Below, in pieces: positions 14,699 through 21,694 of a stretch of 28,330 nucleotides of DNA. The DNA is taken from positions 1 through 28,330 of IMG/VR virus record IMGVR_UViG_3300017917_001321; one strand, written 5' to 3'. The stretch comes from a virus. How positions within the stretch are numbered: position 1 is the first letter of the stretch; the number at the start of each line of letters is the position of its first letter. A program made the translations under genes and the position numbers. The notes under the pieces were generated by a model. The model saw only the letters and a program-made list of their open reading frames with translations. It was not told where the DNA came from and did not search any database.

Positions 14699-15040
14699 AT
14701 GGAACGGACTTTATGCCCTATATGTAAAAAGAATTTAATCGCAATAAACTATTATCGCAAGGGTAAGGTTTATTACAGAACCGCCTGCACTCCTTGCATA
14801 CACAATCACCGTAAACCGCAACCACTAGTTCCGGGTTGGGTTAAATCAGGATATAAAAAGCACGATAAATGCGACAAATGCAACTTCAAGTTCAAATTAC
14901 ATCAACAAAGCAGAGTATTTTATGTTGATGGGGATATCAAGAATAATCATTGGGCAAATTTGAAAACAATTTGCCTTAACTGCACTATAGAAGTTACTAA
15001 AACTAGTTGGCGTCCTAGTCCTATTCAACCAGACTTTTAA
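14699..15040 (+). CDS. Zinc-finger protein with degenerate HNH-like module
   Basis: This 113-aa protein has four Cys pairs: CPIC near the N-terminus, CTPC, CDKC and CLNC. The C-terminal part, VFYVDGDIKNNHWANLKTIC, resembles the HNH endonuclease beta-beta-alpha finger (H.H..DG...NN...NL...C..C), but the catalytic histidine is replaced by Tyr and the final His by Thr after CLNC. I recall close relatives in T4-like cyanophages that keep a His there (FHVDG). It may be a DNA-binding protein or an inactivated nuclease. It is the only plus-strand gene in the tail block, sits between gp18 and dNMP kinase, has an exact late octamer 5 nt before its ATG and no Shine-Dalgarno, and overlaps the convergent dNMP kinase end by 20 bases. 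Confidence 0.8.
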   Translation: MERTLCPICKKNLIAINYYRKGKVYYRTACTPCIHNHRKPQPLVPGWVKSGYKKHDKCDKCNFKFKLHQQSRVFYVDGDIKNNHWANLKTICLNCTIEVTKTSWRPSPIQPDF

Positions 15041-15668
15041 TTTGAGCGTAAAGCTCATCTACTGTCCCGTTATTATCAATGACTTGATCAAACTTAGTGC
15101 CTAACCAAGCCCATTCACTGGGATGAATGTCAGGGTAACGTGACGGCATATCAAGTTGTTGATCAGAGATAATCCACTGATCATCGTCTGGAGTGTGAAC
15201 AGTCTGTAGGGCACAGGCTAACCATTCGGGTGGCTGACCACGTTCAACGCAGATCATTTTCCCACCCACACCACGTATGGCACGAACTTCATTTGGGAAA
15301 CGCACATCGGATATTACAATATTGTCTGTGCTTTGGCGTAGTCGGTTTTCTAAACTAGCTACCCAGATATCATCATGGAATCCATGGCGACAAACATCAG
15401 TGCCCCAGTACTGTAAGATCCAGCGTGGCGTAAGATTAGGCATTTTGAGCCGTTCGGCCCACCATGTGTCCACTTGTTCACGCCAGGCACGACTAGCAGC
15501 AGTACGCCCTTCAAGCATGATTCTGTCCCAACCAAACACACAGGCAACAGCATCTTTAAGAGTATTAGCAAAACTTTCCCTACGAAAGCCGTGATAGTTG
15601 ACAAGGTAGTCGGCTACAGTGTCTTTTCCTGAGCCAATGAATCCTGATATACCGATGATTTGTGTCAT
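15021..15668 (-). CDS. 1: Deoxynucleoside monophosphate kinase (T4 gp1-like)
   Basis: T4 gp1 phosphorylates dNMPs, including the modified ones, to dNDPs to supply phage DNA synthesis. This 215-aa protein begins MTQIIGISGFIGSGKDTVAD; the P-loop is residues 9-17, with Asp in place of the usual Ser/Thr after the Lys, as in T4 gp1 (SGKDT). Other landmarks are FANTLKDAVACVFGW, the ILQYWGTDVCR segment and NIVISDVRFPNEVRAIR, a Walker B-like strand with a conserved Asp-Arg pair. The ATG at 15668 is preferred because the fold starts there; an in-frame GTG at 15686 is possible. No Shine-Dalgarno is seen; instead the ATG is abutted by a perfect hairpin (15669-15693), with an alternative hairpin covering the start codon. 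Confidence 0.9.
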   Translation of the reverse strand: MTQIIGISGFIGSGKDTVADYLVNYHGFRRESFANTLKDAVACVFGWDRIMLEGRTAASRAWREQVDTWWAERLKMPNLTPRWILQYWGTDVCRHGFHDDIWVASLENRLRQSTDNIVISDVRFPNEVRAIRGVGGKMICVERGQPPEWLACALQTVHTPDDDQWIISDQQLDMPSRYPDIHPSEWAWLGTKFDQVIDNNGTVDELYAQIKSLVE

Positions 15669-15693
15669 ATAGATAGTGTATGACACTATCTAT
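15662..15693 (-). promoter_or_regulatory. Competing hairpins at the dNMP kinase start codon
   Basis: A perfect 11-bp inverted repeat (ATAGATAGTGT / ACACTATCTAT, 3-nt loop, 15669-15693) ends directly at the ATG. An alternative 8-bp pairing, GTGTCATA (15686-15679) with TATGACAC (15669-15662), would bury the ATG. The two cannot form together, which suggests a translational switch or attenuator (inference). Confidence 0.5.
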
Positions 15694-15694
15694 G

Positions 15695-15711
15695 CTAAGT
15701 CAATGACTTAG
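15695..15711 (-). repeat. Inverted repeat at end of the 125-aa gene
   Basis: CTAAGTCA and TGACTTAG form a perfect 8-bp palindrome with a single central base, including the stop codon of the upstream gene. It is 1 base from the dNMP kinase hairpins, so two hairpins stand in tandem in this junction. No U-tract follows. Confidence 0.6.
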
Positions 15712-16085
15712 ACTCCAAATTTGTTCTTAGATTTTGCTCGAACTGGGCTAGTCTTATGTGTGTCACTGGCCTCTCGACTACGACCATCCTTGACTGGATT
15801 TTTAACATTTGTTTTAACAGTTTTGAATGCTTGGTGCATCATTTTATGCTCTAAATCAGTATAAGGCACTGCTACATTGTTAGTTGAGTACCAAGTACGC
15901 TCATCTAAATCAACAGGTTTATTGCCACCATCTGCCATAGCAGCCGCCATACCTACACGATAAAAATTCATAGTTCCATCAGTATGGTATCCGTCACTAT
16001 AGGCGTGAGTCTTGTGCATGGCCTTTTCGGCATGCTTATGTAATTTGCCCTTTTTTCCTTCTATGATAACTTCTGATATTTTCAT
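15708..16085 (-). CDS. Small conserved virion-type protein (125 aa)
   Basis: The function is unknown. The sequence resembles, from memory, a family of phage proteins with a central YRVGMAAAMADGG block (often YR.GIALA) and a conserved SREASDTHKTSPVR tail. The protein is basic and His-rich near the start (KLHKHAEKAMHKTHAYSDGY). Its N-terminus, MKISEVIIEGKK, resembles T4 capsid-targeting peptides, and IIE is compatible with the gp21 prohead protease rule ([L/I]xE), so it may be a cleaved internal head protein (inference). The start is ATG 16085, overlapping the gp13 stop as TAATG; a longer in-frame start at 16100 would lie inside gp13 and is less likely. Confidence 0.75.
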   Translation of the reverse strand: MKISEVIIEGKKGKLHKHAEKAMHKTHAYSDGYHTDGTMNFYRVGMAAAMADGGNKPVDLDERTWYSTNNVAVPYTDLEHKMMHQAFKTVKTNVKNPVKDGRSREASDTHKTSPVRAKSKNKFGV

Positions 16086-17218
16086 TATCCTATTACCCAT
16101 GTTAATGGCATAGCACCGTCGACATAACGTTTTAGATCTTCTTCTAACTTATCCATTTCTTCTTTGGCTTCTGCAATGAGAGCAGTACCATTTAATTGCG
16201 TGCCTCCACCCGGGCCTGCTAGCTGAGCAAACTTACTACGGGCTTCTCCTAATATACGTTTGGCAAAACTATAAGCATATTCTTGTATCCAAGGAAAAAT
16301 CATGTAGTCATTTAAAATCATTGAGTCGGGTTTATAGTTATATATGTGTAGTAGTACAGATTCTGCCGGACTATCTGTCACTGGGCTGGTCACTTCAGTT
16401 TTACTTGCATCAAAGCCAGTAACCGACAACCCGCCAAGTGTGGTAACCGATGTTACTGTAACAGTTTTTGTAGAAATATTAACAGTTTGTGCAGTATAAT
16501 TTCCATTGTACCCAGCGACTGGACAATTGTTGATAACAACAATATCCCCTTGTGAAATGTTAAACTCGTTGTTTACAACTATAGTAATGGTACTTCCTAC
16601 TGTAGTGGCATTGGCAGTGAGAGAATTTATACGAAAAACATTCTTTCCACTTGCTGGCATTTTACGAACAATGGTCAGCTTCTTAGTTACATTGTTGAAT
16701 GTGTAGTTGATGAAACCACCAAAGAAACGCATGGCCATTTCTTGATATTGAGTAAACAGTTCATAATTCACTAGGCCACCAACACGACCCGCCACTAGCA
16801 TATAAGTATTCAAATACCCTGACGCGAACGGTTCGAACTGGCTAGCTGTGGTTCCAGTAACAGATCCAATACCTCTTCGATATATTTGCCTAACTTGCAT
16901 AATCTCGTTAGGCAAGATATACTCTTGTGTTTCGGGTAATAAGTTAAGAAAAGCATAACTTTCTTCAACACTATTACTAGACTTTTGTCTGTATTTGAGC
17001 AGAGCTGTTTTAATAGATAGATCATAATGCTCTTTATCTAGCTCAACATCTACCATGCCATCACCTAAACGCAACTTGATGTAATCTATGATTTCATTAC
17101 GCTTTGTGTTTAGGCTAGTATATAAATCTTCGTCATAGGCTATTGGCCCTGGGCCACCAAGGCTTTGTGTTATTAATGCGTTTTTGTTGTCAAGTCCAGT
17201 TTTTTTAGTTACGGCCAT
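16085..17218 (-). CDS. 13: Neck protein gp13 with inserted beta domain
   Basis: Gp13 with gp14 forms the neck that seals the packaged head and accepts the tail. The family pattern is visible: IIDYIKLRLGDGMVDVELDK near residue 43, then ILPNEIMQVRQIYRRG, and the C-terminal part with WIQEYAYSFAKRILGEARSKF, GGGTQLNGTALIAEAKEEMD and LEEDLKRYVDG. Residues about 190-285 are an insertion not expected in gp13, beta-rich, with ITIVVNN.FNISQGDIVVI and YNGNYTAQTV, similar to FCCH-like repeats of phage fibres; T4 gp13 is 309 aa and this is 377. The ATG has AGGA 7 nt upstream, but that site is inside a 13-bp hairpin containing a late promoter (17223-17255), predicting late-only translation. The stop overlaps the next gene as TAATG. 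Confidence 0.9.
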   Translation of the reverse strand: MAVTKKTGLDNKNALITQSLGGPGPIAYDEDLYTSLNTKRNEIIDYIKLRLGDGMVDVELDKEHYDLSIKTALLKYRQKSSNSVEESYAFLNLLPETQEYILPNEIMQVRQIYRRGIGSVTGTTASQFEPFASGYLNTYMLVAGRVGGLVNYELFTQYQEMAMRFFGGFINYTFNNVTKKLTIVRKMPASGKNVFRINSLTANATTVGSTITIVVNNEFNISQGDIVVINNCPVAGYNGNYTAQTVNISTKTVTVTSVTTLGGLSVTGFDASKTEVTSPVTDSPAESVLLHIYNYKPDSMILNDYMIFPWIQEYAYSFAKRILGEARSKFAQLAGPGGGTQLNGTALIAEAKEEMDKLEEDLKRYVDGAMPLTWVIG

Positions 17219-17222
17219 AGTA

Positions 17223-17255
17223 GAGTCCTACGATATTTTATTTATCGTAGGACTC
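17223..17255 (-). promoter_or_regulatory. RBS-sequestering hairpin with embedded late promoter before gp13
   Basis: A perfect 13-bp inverted repeat (GAGTCCTACGATA / TATCGTAGGACTC, 7-nt loop) ends 4 nt before the gp13 ATG. Its downstream arm holds the AGGA ribosome site (17229-17226). GATAAATA (17246-17239) spans the end of the upstream arm and the loop. A late start about 6 nt further on (near 17233) gives mRNA without the upstream arm, freeing AGGA, whereas read-through mRNA would fold and hide it. T4 genes e, soc and 49 are regulated in this way. Confidence 0.75.
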
Positions 17256-17258
17256 AGC

Positions 17259-18440
17259 TTATGCTACTTTGAGTAGTAGAGTATCCTCGTTGATCCTGCC
17301 ATTCATACGCACTTCTACTGCTTTGATGTCTTTTAGAAAAGTACGTAACGCAACCTTGCCTGCTCGTGCAAACTCTTTTAGTTGCTCATCTGGTTTGCGT
17401 AGTGTCTTAGCTAGACTTTTAGCTTCATCAAACCCCGTAATTGAAGTGCCTTTAACACCAAGTTGGCCCAAGTTTTCTGCAATATATCGCCCAAGTTTGC
17501 GAGTTTTGGTATTGAATACCCAAAGCTCTTGGGCACCAATAATGTCGGTGGGATTGATGCTGACAACTTTGAGTGCACGATCTTCTCTTGCGAACTTGAG
17601 ACGAGATACCACTTTTTCCTTAGCTGGAGCCTTACGAACCCTTGCTTTTTTAACTGCTTTCTTAACGCCGCGGTACTGCTCGATTCCAGCCAAGAGATCA
17701 GCAAGAAAGGCAAACAAGCGTTTGTAATCACCAGCACGATAGTGACGATAAGACTCCACCAATTGTCCATCTGTTTTGTCCTGAGCAGCCATTAGTTCTT
17801 GAACGTGTCTTTGAAATACCGTTTCATATTTACCTAATTGACTCTGTGGGACACGATTTACTGTAAGGAAATCATAAATCTTAAATTCAGTCTTTTTACC
17901 TTTTAAGACTTCGTCGTAGATACCTTCAATCTCACCAATCAATTCCGCAGTACGCTCTTGCAAGCGATCCTGTATAGTAACTTTACGATCTACAACTTGG
18001 ACAGGTGTAGCTAATTTGTCCTCGCCCATGTCACCACTCTTTGCTGCCAATGTCAAACTATACTCTACTTGATCGTGAATGTATTTGATATGTCTATCTA
18101 ACAAAGGCATGCCTGCCCGATGTGCCATGATAAGGCTACAGGGAGTCATAAGAACATAACGATCTGCAATAGCAGCGAACCTAGCAAGTTTACGCCGATC
18201 AAGTTTAGAATTACGCTGTAACCAGTCATTCAAATGCTTGCGAACCTGTTTGGTGGTATAGTGGTAATTGTAATAGTGGAAACTCTTACGTAAGTGATGG
18301 TCAAATGTTTCTGTATCAAAAGCAAGAGCTCGCTCGGTGTCCCACTTGGGCTCGGGACCAGTGGCTTTCTCGTCAGCTTGAATTTGAGTACGAATAGGTG
18401 CCTTCTTTTTAGGCACTTTAATTCCAGCAATTTTAGCCAT
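17259..18440 (-). CDS. Conserved basic phage protein of unknown function (393 aa)
   Basis: The N-terminus is Lys-rich (MAKIAGIKVPKKKAPIRTQ). The first two thirds are helical, including KSFHYYNYHYTTKQVRKHL, a RKLARFAAIADRY helix and YDEVLKGKKTEFKIYDFLT. A Lys/Arg/Ala linker (KKAVKKARVRKAPAKEKVV) leads to a C-terminal domain of about 110 residues: SRLKFAREDRALKVVSINPT, then GAQELWVFNTKTRKLGRYIA, TSITGFDEAKSLAKTLRKP, and the end RMNGRINEDTLLLKV. I recall this C-terminal domain from several T4-like phages as a conserved hypothetical. The basic content suggests nucleic-acid contact (inference). The ATG has an AGGAG site. No late octamer is seen, so it is probably co-transcribed with the small upstream gene, possibly before the gp13 late promoter acts. 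Confidence 0.75.
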   Translation of the reverse strand: MAKIAGIKVPKKKAPIRTQIQADEKATGPEPKWDTERALAFDTETFDHHLRKSFHYYNYHYTTKQVRKHLNDWLQRNSKLDRRKLARFAAIADRYVLMTPCSLIMAHRAGMPLLDRHIKYIHDQVEYSLTLAAKSGDMGEDKLATPVQVVDRKVTIQDRLQERTAELIGEIEGIYDEVLKGKKTEFKIYDFLTVNRVPQSQLGKYETVFQRHVQELMAAQDKTDGQLVESYRHYRAGDYKRLFAFLADLLAGIEQYRGVKKAVKKARVRKAPAKEKVVSRLKFAREDRALKVVSINPTDIIGAQELWVFNTKTRKLGRYIAENLGQLGVKGTSITGFDEAKSLAKTLRKPDEQLKEFARAGKVALRTFLKDIKAVEVRMNGRINEDTLLLKVA

Positions 18441-18450
18441 GTCTACGCTC

Positions 18451-18708
18451 CTAAATTGACAATAATGCTAGTGTAACATATTGATCAAGATTTGTCACTG
18501 ACTCAGAAAATTTGTTGTTTAAATCCAACAGTCGATGACTTACTAACTTATTTCTGCTATTGACCGTTTCTTGTGCTATTTCGCGTTTGAGATTTTCACA
18601 AGTCTTATACATTTTAAGCAAGTCACGCCGAACTGAATACCGCTCTATATCGCGTATTCGTTGGGGTAATGCTTCATAGATAGCTAGAATGTCTTCGTCC
18701 ATATCCAT
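18451..18708 (-). CDS. Small helical protein of unknown function (about 85 aa)
   Basis: No family was recognised. From MDMDEDILAIYEALPQRIRD the protein is helical and charged, with segments such as RRDLLKMYKTCENLKREIAQ and RLLDLNNKFSESVTNLDQY, possibly a short coiled coil. Starts at 18708, 18702, 18726 and 18741 are possible; 18708 was chosen because earlier residues are a hydrophobic stretch overlapping the divergent promoter region. No Shine-Dalgarno decides it. It ends 10 bases before the 393-aa gene, suggesting one transcript. Confidence 0.55.
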   Translation of the reverse strand: MDMDEDILAIYEALPQRIRDIERYSVRRDLLKMYKTCENLKREIAQETVNSRNKLVSHRLLDLNNKFSESVTNLDQYVTLALLSI

Positions 18709-18727
18709 ATTATATAGCAAATTCATC

Positions 18728-18735
18728 CATAAATA
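18728..18735 (+). promoter_or_regulatory. Late promoter (CATAAATA) for the plus-strand neck/sheath-stabiliser block
   Basis: CATAAATA is followed by a leader of about 16 nt with TTGGAGA, positioned 5-6 nt before the TTG at 18757. It drives 18757-21694. Confidence 0.65.
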
Positions 18736-18756
18736 CAACATATTTGGAGAGTGATC

Positions 18757-19839
18757 TTGCCTAGAATTAGCCTGTGGCGTGATGGACGTCATTCTAATGA
18801 CTACCGTTTTTTTGATAGAAACATAGCGGAATTTATGAATGCTTCGGGCACAGGCGTGCTTGTTCATAAGTATTTGGGCCCAATGCCTCAGCCTGGGACA
18901 GATGACCTTACTAAACCCGGTAATGCTACTCAAAGCGAACTTAACATACAAGATCTGCTCTTTTTAGAAAATAGGGATCGCAAATATGAGGAAAATGTCT
19001 ATAAACTAAGAGGTTGTTATCAAGTAGCAGACAATAGTTTTGATCTTAGCCAGTTTGGGCTATTCCTACAAACTGGTACATTGTATATGACTTTTCATCT
19101 GACCGAAATGGTAAATGCCATAGGTAGAAAAATCATGAATGGAGATGTTTTAGAACTGCAACATCTTGTTGACTACGAAACTTTGGATCCAAACCTGCCC
19201 GCAGCCCTAAAAAGATTTTTTGTAGTTTCTGACTGCACAAGGGGTGCGGAAGGCTACAGCCCAACATGGTGGCCACATATTTGGAGATGTAAAATAAATC
19301 CCTTGGTAGACAGCCAAGAATATCGCGATATCATAAACAAAATTACTGTAAGTGAAGACAATAATACTCCAATACGAGAGATCATGAGCACATATAACAA
19401 GTATACTCAAATAAATGATGCTATTGTCCAGCAAGCTGAAATTGAGTTACCACAAAGCGGATATGATACAACACCTATCTACCATAGAAGTGTAGATGAG
19501 TACAGTGCAAATTTTAGTGTCAACGCATATTTAGGCAGCACCGATACAGCACCAAATGGAGAAAATGTAACTCAAAGCGTTACGTTTCCTGCAGATCCTG
19601 ATATTGGTGACTACTGCTTGAGAGTTGATTTTGTTCCAAATAGACTGTTCCGATGGGACGGAGTACGTTGGAGAAAGATAGAAGATAAGGTAAGAACTAA
19701 TATAACAAATAATAGTGCAGATAATAAAACTCAACGTAATAGTTTTATTACTAATACTAATACATATGTAGATGTTTATGGCAACACTCAACCGCAAAAA
19801 CAAAGTTTACATAATGCACTTAAACCCAAGGCAGATTAA
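18757..19839 (+). CDS. Neck-region structural protein next to gp15 (gp14 position)
   Basis: This 360-aa protein has strong motifs recalled from T4-like marine phages: PRISLWRDGRHSNDYRFFDR at the start, ELNIQDLLFLENRDRKYEEN, FGLFLQTGTLYMTFHLTEMV, MNGDVLELQHL and the GYSPTWWPHIWRCK segment. Near residue 290 it has FRWDGVRWRKIED. The position directly before gp15 is where T4 has gp14, so it may act in the neck, but it is not clearly homologous to T4 gp14. The start is probably TTG 18757: it begins the conserved PRISLW sequence and lies 6 nt after GGAGA, whereas GTG 18751 would directly abut that ribosome site. The stop overlaps gp15 as TAATG. Confidence 0.75.
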   Translation: MPRISLWRDGRHSNDYRFFDRNIAEFMNASGTGVLVHKYLGPMPQPGTDDLTKPGNATQSELNIQDLLFLENRDRKYEENVYKLRGCYQVADNSFDLSQFGLFLQTGTLYMTFHLTEMVNAIGRKIMNGDVLELQHLVDYETLDPNLPAALKRFFVVSDCTRGAEGYSPTWWPHIWRCKINPLVDSQEYRDIINKITVSEDNNTPIREIMSTYNKYTQINDAIVQQAEIELPQSGYDTTPIYHRSVDEYSANFSVNAYLGSTDTAPNGENVTQSVTFPADPDIGDYCLRVDFVPNRLFRWDGVRWRKIEDKVRTNITNNSADNKTQRNSFITNTNTYVDVYGNTQPQKQSLHNALKPKAD

Positions 19840-21284
19840 TGAGTTCATATTTCTATTCAGGTCAAATACGTCGTTATATCCAACAGTTCATTAGACTGTT
19901 AAATAACTTTCAAATTCAATTAGGCAAAGACAATAATGGTATGGCCAGTCTCTTACGTGTACCTATATACTATGGAGATAGTAGTAGACAGGTTTCTAGC
20001 ATAATTGCTAAAAATTCTGAAAATAGTCTGGCATCAGTGCCCGCCATGGCAGTTTATATATCTGGATTAAAATATGATAGACAGCGTATTCAAGAACCGC
20101 AGCATGTGAGCAAAATGCGTATTCGTGAACGTGCATATGATTCAGATACAGATGAATACACCAATATCCAAGGAGACCTTGTAACCATCGAAAGGTTGAT
20201 GCCTGTCCCATATCTACTAACAATGAAGGTTGATATTTGGACTTCAAACACAGACCAAAAACTACAACTAATAGAACAATTAGCAGTTTTATTCAATCCT
20301 AGTTTAGAGGTACAAAGTACCGATAGTTACATAGATTGGACTAGTCTAAGCACTATTAACCTAGTTGACCAAAACTTCAGTAGTCGTACAGTTCCAGTAG
20401 GAGCAGAAGATCCATTGGACATAGCAACGCTTACATTTGAGATTCCTATCTGGTTAAGTGCACCAGCAAAAATTAAAAAACAAGGTGTTATTCATAAAAT
20501 TATTGCCAGTGTTTACGATCCTATCACTGATACAAATAGTATACAGAATTATTTCGACATAGCCGGCAGTGTTGTTGCTACAAAACAAATCTATACTCCT
20601 ATTAACTTAAATGTGGTATATCTTGATAATGTTGTACAACTTTATGTTAATCGCAGTGAAGTAGAATTTGACGATGGTACTTTACCTGCCATGCAAACCG
20701 GCGATTGGAGAGTGGCCATTCGAAGTTTTGGCGAATTGGCCGGGGTTGGGCCTAATGCAGACTTACTTAAGAATGGTATCAGTCAATTGCGTTTAGAAAA
20801 CGATGGTATTACTATAGTAGGCACTGTTGCCTATCATCCAGTAGATAATAGTTTATTATTGTTTACAGTTGATCAAGATACCTTGCCTGTTAATACGCTA
20901 TTACCGGTAGACGCCATAATTGATCCGCAAAATGTAAAAATAACCGATTCCTTGCTCAATCCCAGTATTGGAACTAGATTCTTAATCTTAAGCGGCATTG
21001 GTTCATTAGATAATAATGATTATGATGTTATGACAGTAGATGGAGCTCAGTTATGGAATAGACCAGGCGAGCCAGAACTAGTTGAAGCAACATATGATAT
21101 TATAGAATGGGATGGGTTGAAATGGATAGTGGCATTTGATAATACTAGCGTAAACTATCAAAATACCGTACAATACGTTACTAACCTTACTACCGGAATT
21201 CAATATAAATGGAAAAATCAACAATGGACAAAGAGCGTGATGGGTCGCTACGGCGTAGGGGCATGGAGTTTCGTTCCAAATTAA
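19839..21284 (+). CDS. 15: Proximal tail sheath stabiliser gp15 with C-terminal extension
   Basis: Gp15 caps the top of the tail tube and sheath and joins the neck. Residues 1 to about 220 match the family: YFYSGQIRRYIQQFIRLLNN, LLRVPIYYGDSSRQ, ERLMPVPYLLTMKVDIWTSN directly followed by TDQKLQLIEQ, LFNPSLEVQSTDSYIDWTSL and PLDIATLTFEIPIWLSAPAK. T4 gp15 is 272 aa; this one has about 200 extra residues. The extension is beta-rich and ends with Trp motifs (IEWDGLKWIVAFD, QYKWKNQQWTKS) like those in the neighbouring neck protein and sheath. It overlaps the preceding stop (TAATG) with AAGG upstream, and its end overlaps the Nudix gene. Confidence 0.92.
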   Translation: MSSYFYSGQIRRYIQQFIRLLNNFQIQLGKDNNGMASLLRVPIYYGDSSRQVSSIIAKNSENSLASVPAMAVYISGLKYDRQRIQEPQHVSKMRIRERAYDSDTDEYTNIQGDLVTIERLMPVPYLLTMKVDIWTSNTDQKLQLIEQLAVLFNPSLEVQSTDSYIDWTSLSTINLVDQNFSSRTVPVGAEDPLDIATLTFEIPIWLSAPAKIKKQGVIHKIIASVYDPITDTNSIQNYFDIAGSVVATKQIYTPINLNVVYLDNVVQLYVNRSEVEFDDGTLPAMQTGDWRVAIRSFGELAGVGPNADLLKNGISQLRLENDGITIVGTVAYHPVDNSLLLFTVDQDTLPVNTLLPVDAIIDPQNVKITDSLLNPSIGTRFLILSGIGSLDNNDYDVMTVDGAQLWNRPGEPELVEATYDIIEWDGLKWIVAFDNTSVNYQNTVQYVTNLTTGIQYKWKNQQWTKSVMGRYGVGAWSFVPN

Positions 21285-21694
21285 CCCAAGCAGTCGGAGC
21301 CCTGATTTTCAGTAAATCTACTAAACGTTATTTGTTTTTATTAAGAAACAACGGTTCGTGGCCAATGACTTGGGCCTTGCCCGGGGGAAAGATAGATAAC
21401 GGTGAGACTATTCTAGATGCATTAACAAGAGAGATTGATGAAGAATTGGGCGGTACTATACGTGACCCAATTCTTATTCAATTAGATAAATTTATTAGCA
21501 ACAATTCTAAATTTAGTTACACAACCTATTTTATTTCAGTCGAAGATGAATTTATTCCATTTCTAAATTCAGAGCATCTAGGATACGCATGGTTACCGTT
21601 ACTAAATGCACCAAATCCATTACACCCAGGAATTAATCGTACTATGAAAAATCCTGGGGTAATGGACCGAATCAAAAAAGCAGAGAGTAATTAA
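21263..21694 (+). CDS. Nudix hydrolase
   Basis: The Nudix box is complete: GGKIDNGETILDALTREIDE followed by ELGG, fitting GX5EX7REUXEEXGU and carrying the metal-binding Glu residues. The family hydrolyses nucleoside diphosphates linked to another group; the substrate cannot be told from sequence (oxidised dNTPs, NADH, ADP-ribose and others are possible). The domain starts near TQAVGALIF, so ATG 21263 (MEFRSKLTQ) leaves a compact protein of 143 aa; in-frame ATGs at 21209 and 21224 overlap gp15 further and also remain possible. The only ribosome-site-like sequence, AGGGG, is unusually close to 21263. Being in the late structural block is unusual for a metabolic enzyme. It converges with the 128-aa gene; the two stop codons share TTAA. 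Confidence 0.85.
   Translation: MEFRSKLTQAVGALIFSKSTKRYLFLLRNNGSWPMTWALPGGKIDNGETILDALTREIDEELGGTIRDPILIQLDKFISNNSKFSYTTYFISVEDEFIPFLNSEHLGYAWLPLLNAPNPLHPGINRTMKNPGVMDRIKKAESN

Noticed and set aside
18709-18951. Long minus-strand reading frame through the start of the plus-strand neck gene
   Set aside because: The upstream part lies opposite strongly conserved coding sequence (PRISLW onward) and shows no family resemblance; only the part below about 18741 looks like a real gene.
21202-21209. TATAAATG as a late promoter for the Nudix gene
   Set aside because: It mismatches the last octamer base and lies inside the gp15 coding region; read-through from the promoter at 18728 is sufficient.
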